Below are positions 57,940 through 64,000 of a stretch of DNA of 64,000 nt, one piece after another; the stretch's first letter is position 1, and each line of letters begins with the position of its first letter. A program made the translations under genes and the position numbers. The notes beneath the pieces were generated by a model. That model had not been told where the DNA came from. It saw only the letters and a program-made list of their open reading frames with translations, and searched no databases. The DNA lies in assembly GCA_025403435.1 (NCBI GenBank), contig CM046342.1, positions 16,556,519-16,620,518 of the forward strand. The letters are read 5' to 3'. Source of the DNA: Artocarpus heterophyllus. Lineage: Eukaryota > Streptophyta > Magnoliopsida > Rosales > Moraceae.

Positions 57940-58549
57940 ACAAGCGCCCTCTTGCATATGACCTACTCATCCAGGCTGAAAGATTTCAACAAGGAGAAAG
58001 AGAGGCATAAGAAGACCTTCCTCAGCAAGTTGGAGGTCAAAAGGAAGCTCGGTGCTAAGAACATCAAGCTAGACCAAATCAAGAAGTCTCTTTCTCAAGC
58101 CGAGGAGGAAGCTCGAAAGGCCATGGAGGACGCTGCTCAGGCCAAGGCGGAAGCCGAGGAGGCCTTGAGGGAGGCCGGGTAGGCGAAGGACGAGGCTACT
58201 TGGCTCAAAGGGCAACTGGTGGCTTTGTAGGCCGAGCATTAGTGATTTCTAGAGGAGCTCCCCGGGCGTCTCACACAAGCTGTGGTGGAATTCAAGGCAT
58301 CTCCGGAGTACGTCGACTACTACTACTTCGGCATGACGGACCTCTAGGATCATTTGATCCGGCAGCACCCTGAGGCAGAGGGCTTCGACTGGTCACTCAT
58401 AGTCAAGCTGAAGTAAGGCGCTGCTCAGCAACAACAAGGCAGAGAGGTTATCAAAATGGATGGCGATGACAACGGAGATGAGCAGAGCACTAGCGTCGGT
58501 GGTGACGAGGTAGGCGCAGCTGGAGACGGGGATGGCACTCAGGCCTAAT

Positions 58550-59423
58550 CCATTTTTTGTTTTATTGTTTTGAACGTCTGGGCTCGGGAGGTGCCCGGTT
58601 AATTATACCTCCCCACCACTATAAATGAAATTATTTTCTATGTTCTTTGCTTCTTCGATTCTTGCGTACCATTTTTTTTAATTATTTTTTCAAGTGCGAT
58701 TGTCCTCAGAAAAATGTGTTCATATTTCAGGGTGAGAGGTTTCTCGAGAACATAGTTAGGCCTTCATCTCGTTGAGTTGAAATAGACCTCAGTCTCAAAA
58801 TCGAATTAGGAATTTAGACCAAGTTTGATGCTCCTCGGGAGGGGCATTCCTAGACAATAGTTTCCCGAGCTTCTGTTTTTTCAATTAAAATTGAGGCCGA
58901 GTATATCATCTCGATAACTACCGAGTTCATCCGAGTGGGGAATCCCTATTTACTAGTTGATCCGAGCAGGGATATATTATCCCTGTTTTCTTGGTCAGGC
59001 AGAGCACAACAGCGTGTGAATACCCTTACCCTATTGTCCCCCTAGACTTGTCTAAGTTTAAGGAAACTTTACAAGTCTAGAACTTGTTGGACACGTAATT
59101 GTGCCGAGCGATTCGTTGGGTGGTCTGTACGACGACAGACTTAGAATCGATAAGTTGCCGATTAGCCCCCCAGTCTCGTTAATTAGGATGACTCTCCCTT
59201 GTCGAGAGTTGTTGCCAGGTCCTCCGAGCTAGAGTTTTGGCATCCCTATTCGGGTTTGTTTATTTCCCTCAAACACATTGCTCAATGGAATAGTGTAGGA
59301 AATTTACATTTTATTGACGTGTAGTGTTTATATCCCAGCCCTATTCATTAGGCCTAGTTACAAAATAATCATGGCTAGAGGTCAAAAAAAGGTTCTGGCT
59401 TCGATCTTAACAAAAGAATCTTT
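58550..59423. other. Spacer between the convergent Tat-2 ORFs
   Basis: Non-coding. AATGAAATT and TTTTTTTTAATTATTTTTT tracts after 58620 could serve polyadenylation of the + transcript. It contains the strong inverted repeat at 59042-59080. Confidence 0.45.
59042..59080. terminator. Strong inverted repeat between convergent ORFs
   Basis: CTAGACTTGT (59042-59051) is a perfect complement of ACAAGTCTAG (59071-59080), with an inner stem AAGTTT/AAACTT (59054-59059, 59064-59069) and loop AAGG. A terminator or 3'-end role is inferred only from its position between two converging coding regions. Confidence 0.4.
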
Positions 59424-62400
59424 TTAAGAGCTCGGTGTTCCAAGGATGACCAAGCTGGTTCCCTCCATGTCAAATAATTTGTACGTGCCTGGCCCAACAA
59501 TGCCGATGACCCTATACGGCCCGTCCCACTTTGGACCAAAAGACCCCAAACCGGGTTGTTGAACCGTGACCTTCTTTAGCACCAAATCCCTGATTTTAAA
59601 ACTCCTCGGTTGGACCCTCTTGTTATAATACCGAACGACTACCTGATTCCGAGCTGCATTACGGATTCCTACCTGGTTTCTTTTTTCTTCAAGTAGGTCA
59701 AGCTCGGACATCATGATCTCAACATTCTGAACCTCCTCATAATGTTCGATTCTAAAACTAGGTAGCCCCACCTCGGCCGGGATGACAGCTTCTGCCCCGT
59801 ACACGAGAGAGAACGGGGTCTCCTCGGTAGCTGTCCGGGCAGTTGTGTAGTAAGCCCAGAGTCCTTGTGGGAGCTCATCGATCCATGCCCCCTTAAGGCC
59901 TTTGAGCTTTTTCTTCAAGTTGTCCTTGGTTGTTTTGTTGACTGCCTCCACTTGGCCGTTGCTCTGGGGGTAGCTCAGAGAGGAGAAAACTTTCTTGATA
60001 CCGAGCTTTTCGCACAGGTAGAGGAGACCAGAGGACTTGAATTATTTGGCATTATCAATCACAATCGTGTGTGGGATTTTGAACCGACAAATGATGTTCT
60101 TTCACACGAAGTTGGTACATTTTGCTTCAGTCATGTTGGTACACGGTTCTACTTCAACCCATTTTGTGAGGTAGTCTATGGTCACGATGCAGTACTTGAA
60201 TTGTGATCGGGCCGAAGGAAGGGGTCTGATCAGATCGATAGCCCACTTCGCAATGGCCACGCCGAGGTTACTGAAGTGAGGGGCTCGGCGTGGTATCTAG
60301 GCATCCTTGCAAATTTCTGACATTTAAGGCATTTCCATGCAAAATCCCTACAGTCCTGCTCCATGGTCGGCCAGTAGTAGCCCTACCGAAGACACTTTTG
60401 GGCCAACAACCGCCCCTTAGAATGGTTGCCACATAGACCTTTGTGTATCTCCCTCATTAGGTATTCGGCCTCTTTGGGGCTTATGCACTTTAAACACTGC
60501 GTGGTATAGCCTCGTCGATATAATCTTCCTCCGATCATCGAATACCGGGCCGAGCTGTTGCGTATCTGACGTGCCTCTTCTCGGTCGTCAAGCAATTCGG
60601 CTATGGTTAGGTATCAGATGATCGGGTCCATCCATGAGGTCTCGAGCTCCTCGGCTACATTTGCCACTTCCTTGTGGATGCTTGGCTCGGCTAGTCTTTT
60701 AATGGGGACCGAAGTTAGGTCGCTATCACCGAGGACCGAAGCTAGTCGAGCAAGGGCGTCGGCCTCTAAGTTCTCCAACCTGGGAATCTGCTTAAAAGAG
60801 TAGGATTTAAATTACCCGAGCAGTTGCTTGACCTCTTGTAAATATGCAGCTATCGAGTCTGCTCGGGCTTGGAACGCTCCGGTGACTTGCTAAACGACAA
60901 GCATAGAGTCGCTATGGATGATTATGCTATCTACCCCAAGATCCCTGGCAATTCGAAGTCCGGCCAGGAGTGCCTTATACTTTGCCTCATTGTTTGAGGC
61001 CTTGAAGTTGAATCGTGGCACGTAGATCACCTTGTATCTGTTCGGGCTTATTAATATCAGCTCGGCACCTGATCCTTCTATACAGGAAGATCCGTCGACA
61101 TAAAGTTTCTATTCTAGTCCTGAGGTGGTGCAATCTTCGTTGTAGCTAGGGGTGTTCGTCACTTCCATAGGTGCCTTTTCGGCCAATGGTGTGGCTTGTT
61201 CGGCATCGGTGAACTCAGCAATGAAGTCTGCAAAAGCTTAGGCTTTGATGGCCATCCTCGGCACAAAGTGAACATCGTACTGGCAAAGTTCTATCGACCA
61301 TTTGGCCATGCGGCCTGATATCTCTGGGCTCTGGAGAACTTGTCAGAGAGGGAACTTGGTTGGGACCTTTATTGTGTGGCCTTAAAAGTATGGCCGCAAT
61401 TTGTGAGTGGAAGTGATTAAGGCAAAGTCCAACTTCTCGAGTGACGGATACTGCTCCTCGGCACCCTAGAATGCACGGCTGGTATAATAGACTGGCTTTT
61501 GAGCTCCGTCTTCATCTCGGACTACGACCGAGCTTACGGCCTTCTCAAACACGGCTAGATAGGCAGTTAAAATCTCACCGGGCAAAGGTTTGGACAGGAG
61601 TAGAGGTGTGGTGAAATACTTCTTTAGATTTTGAAAAGCTTTCTCACACTCCCTGCTCCACTCAAACCTCCCCTTAATCGCCTTAAAAAATAGATGACAC
61701 TTGTCGGTAGCCCGGGAGATAAATCTCGAGAGAGCCGCTATCATGCTAATGAGCTTTTGCACGTCCTTTATGGTCTGAGGAGAATGCATGTCAACAATTG
61801 CTTGGGCCTTTGCTAGATTGACCTTAATACCTCGTCGGTTGACCAAAAATCTGAGAAATTTGCCCGAGCTTACCCCAAACGCACACTTCATCGGGTTGAG
61901 TTTCATCCCATATTCCCTGAGAATATTGAAGCTTGCTCAGAGATTGGCCATGTGGTCCTCCGTTCGGATGGACTTTACGAACATGTTATCCACAAGACCT
62001 CCATTGTTTTGTCGATCAGTCAAGCAAATATCTTGTTGACTAGGCGCTAGTATGTAGCCCGGCATTCTTCAGTCTGAAAGGCATCACAACATAGCAGTAT
62101 AATCCCTAGTCGGTAACAAAAGCCGTCTTTGCTTGATCTTCCTTGGCCATCCTTATCTGATTATACCTGGAATAAGCATCCATGAAACTTAGGAGTTCAT
62201 GGCTAGCAGTAGCATCGACAAGCTAGTCTATCCAGGGAAGCAAAAAGCAATCTTTCAGGCAAGCCTTGTTCAGGTCAGTATAATCAATGCAGATCTGCCA
62301 TTTGCCATTTGCCTTTTTGATGAGGACGATGTTTGCCAGCCACTCTAGATATTTGACCTCTCTAATGAATCCTGCCTTGAGGAGCTTTTGGACCTCTTCG

Positions 62401-63703
62401 TTTATAGCAACATACCTCTCCTGATTAAAAGCTCTCCTCTTCTATATCACTGGCTTGTGGTCGGGTTGGACGTTGAGCCGGTGACAGATCACGCTCGGGT
62501 CTATGCTGGGCTTGTCTTCATAGGACCACGCGAACACGTCTCGATACTCGGTAAGAAGCCCCTCTAGGTATGCCCAGATCTCAGGTCTCAACTGGGATCC
62601 GAGTTGGACAGTGCGTTCAGGCCTCACAGGGTCTAAAGGGAATGGCACCAAGTCTTCGATCAGGGTGGCCCTTACCTCTTCCTCGGGTAGTTGGGGGTCA
62701 AGATCAGAAAGCATCTTGGGCACCAGGTCGACAGGCAGATCCTCCTTGTCGATCGCATAGATGGCCGAGACACTTAGATGCTGAGCTGTCACGGCTCTTA
62801 TAGCATTAGTGTAACAAGCTCGGGAGTCCTTCTGGGATGAGTGAATTACTCCAACTTCGTCGTCCGTCAGGAACTTCATGGCTAGGTGATACTTGGAGAC
62901 CATGGCCTTCAATGCGTTTAGCATTGGCCGGCCGATTATGATGTTATACTGAGAGGGCTTGTCGACGACTAGAAAGTTGACGACATGAGCGATCCAAGCA
63001 GCTCCTTCTCCAAAAGTCACGGGCAAACTGACCTTTCCTGCTGCTCAGACACAATCTCTTGTGAAGCCGTAGAGCGGGGTCTGGACTAGAACCAAGGTGG
63101 CATTACTGATCCTCATCTTATCAAAAGCTTGCTTGAAGAGGATATCGGCCGAGCTGCCGTTATCAATCAGCACTCACCGCACTATGTTGTTGATGATATG
63201 CAGTTTGCACACAAGGGCGTCGTTGTGCGGATGAATCAGCTTGTCCGCTTCCTCCTCGGTGAATGTAATCGGAGCAACTTGTTGGCGGAATATTTTGTTA
63301 ACATGTTCGGACATGTTTATGAACTCGCCTCACTCGATTAGCCAGGCTTCTCTGACATACGCCTGCCGCCCACTCGACGTGTCCCTAGTAACGGACCCAT
63401 CGAAGATCGTGTGTACGACGTTCAGAGGTTTCGAGGTGTTCCTAGCGTCGGTTCATGAGCGGTTGGGCATGTCTCGGCTAGGCAGATCGTTCCTTCCGGA
63501 GGTGGAGCTCAGGGCTATGACTCGCTCAATAAATTCTCATAAATGGCCTTCCTGGACCAGCCTTTCGATCTGGTCCTTCAGCTGAATACATTCGCGAGTG
63601 TTGTGCCCCACGTCATTGTGGAACTCGCAGTACCTCGCTTTATGCCGCTTCACTTTGCTGCCCCTAAGCTTAGGCAGTGGTACCAGTAGGTTCATGCCGC
63701 TTA
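59424..63703 (-). pseudogene. Tat-2 gag (C-terminal part) and pol, decayed
   Basis: Minus-strand order: gag knuckle-like YCEFHNDVGHNTRECIQLKD (about 63640-63575); protease VLIDNGSSADILF (63172-63134) to NIIIGRPMLNALK (62966-62915); reverse transcriptase from 62600, where the YVDD site is altered to LVDN (about 61990); MKLNPMKCAFGVSSGKFLRF (61906) and connection; RNase H FEWSRECEKAFQNLK onward (61670-61460); a second, archaeal-type RNase H with YVDGSS, NNEAKYKALLAGL, HSDSMLVV and EADALARLAS (61105-60740, all four acidic residues kept); integrase zinc part HKGLCGNHSKG (60450), core IDYLTKWVE, VIDNAK and NGQVEAVNKT (60185-59940), and C-terminal part to 59424. Many stops and a mutated RT site make it non-functional. 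Confidence 0.85.
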
Positions 63704-64000
63704 TGTAACGCCCCTATATGGGGGTTAACAGTTTTTAATGAATTAAAATAAAAATCAAAAATAAAAGTAAAACCTTAAAAATAAAGTTGCCCGAAGCTTA
63801 AATAAAAACTCTCAAATTAAAAATAAAAATATAAACAACAATTAAACCACAGTTTAATGCAGTACCTCAAATTTAATAATATAAACTGTCGTCATCATCA
63901 TTTTAACCCTCAACGCATTTTAATACAGTCACAGAAAGTAACAATTGATGCTTATATTATCATGAAGAACATTCTTAGTAATTGAAGCAGTCCCAACATA
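63704..64000. repeat. Start of another LTR inserted in Tat-2 gag
   Basis: The gag reading ends abruptly at TGTAACGCCCCTATATGGGG, a typical LTR tip related to TGTGACGACCCATAT at 1865. AT-rich non-coding sequence follows to the window edge. The other end is outside. Confidence 0.6.

Larger units (their letters stand above)
56477..58549 (+). pseudogene. Tat-2 antisense extra ORF, main part (Transposase_28-like, two introns)
   Basis: The frame continues from 46766. It encodes SISESRLEDLHAEF-like sequence, then the conserved block LYAEFFRAGLRLPFHLFLYR, LNLNGYRSLIGMYVLWRY, KKLSRQSRWYYVTGFKKDF, NYLAWANEAVP (56640-56990), which resembles the plant gypsy-type Transposase_28 domain. Basic stretches follow (SLRRKKRKAVEVGRKRKR, about 57528-57582, nuclear-signal-like), then a long coiled coil of Lys/Glu/Ala heptads (57970-58180), an acidic tail and a stop at 58547-58549. 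Two introns (57410-57477, 57861-57939) keep the frame. One frameshift near 56630 and about 15 in-frame stops, almost all TAG or TGA, make it a pseudogene. It converges on gag-pol of the same element. Confidence 0.65.
45253..64000 (-). mobile_element. Tat-2: Tat-type gypsy element, 5' end beyond the window
   Basis: The element runs on the minus strand. From right to left: gag C-terminal part, protease, reverse transcriptase, RNase H, a second (archaeal-type) RNase H and integrase (63703-59424), then a spacer, then a long extra ORF on the opposite strand (58549-46290), then purine tract and 3' LTR (45897-45253). The second RNase H and the 'FSLVYGAEAVIPAEVGLPS' integrase block place it in the Tat (Tat/Ogre/Retand) lineage, in which extra ORFs downstream of pol are known. 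Copia-3 is inserted in the extra ORF, and another LTR begins in gag at 63704. The 5' LTR is outside. Confidence 0.8.

Noticed and set aside
46290..58549. Reassigned TAG codons or stop readthrough in the antisense ORF
   Set aside because: Thirteen TAG codons in one frame look striking, but a frameshift, TGA stops and the same change in Copia-2 relative to Copia-3 fit methylation-driven decay better.

Overview
The window is AT-rich nuclear DNA of a flowering plant, probably a dicot. The evidence is spliceosomal introns, plant gene families (TMK-type receptor kinase, UGT75-type glucosyltransferase, HOOKLESS1-like acetyltransferase) and plant Copia and Ty3/gypsy LTR retrotransposons. Only one host gene looks intact, and only its 5' part is inside: a TMK-like leucine-rich-repeat receptor kinase on the minus strand at 1-690. 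The UGT75-like and HOOKLESS1-like loci are broken fragments. Almost everything else is transposon, much of it nested.

Layout. 1-690: receptor kinase. 1212-7129: relic of a Tat-type gypsy element (Tat-1, + orientation) whose antisense extra ORF is split by a 3.7-kb solo LTR (1865-5592). 7130-12520: AT-rich DNA with MITEs and a long-inverted-repeat element. 12521-14860: Athila-like LTR remnant joined to a decayed Copia 3' end. 15154-18690: two PIF/Harbinger-like MITEs and a Copia-type LTR relic. 20298-20774: tandemly duplicated UGT75-like fragment. 22289-39725: Copia-1 (minus strand, decayed), split by complete but broken Copia-2 (27445-36986, + strand, TSD TTTTA). 39726-40545: HOOKLESS1-like pseudogene. 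41730-45012: second, truncated copy of the Copia-1 family. 45253-beyond 64000: Tat-2, a gypsy element on the minus strand with gag-pol at 63703-59424 and an antisense extra ORF at 46290-58549; Copia-3 (46767-56471, TSD AGGTG) is inserted in that ORF, and another LTR begins at 63704 inside its gag.

Copia-3 is young: its two 2,034-bp LTRs differ at about 11 sites by eye and it carries one uninterrupted gag-pol frame of about 1,310 codons. It is the only element here that looks potentially autonomous.

Most interesting signals: (i) the antisense extra ORF of Tat-2 has its own TATA box and two in-frame introns, so it looks like an independently transcribed gene convergent with gag-pol; the Tat-1 relic repeats the layout. 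(ii) The 5' leaders of the Copia elements carry serial hairpins with different self-complementary stems but a shared apical motif. (iii) These leaders look like introns, with a donor in LTR U5 and an acceptor just before gag. (iv) Copia-3 has a cluster of GC-rich palindromes in its leader and again in U3. (v) Premature stops in dead elements are mostly CAG-to-TAG and CGA-to-TGA, as expected from CHG/CG methylation decay.
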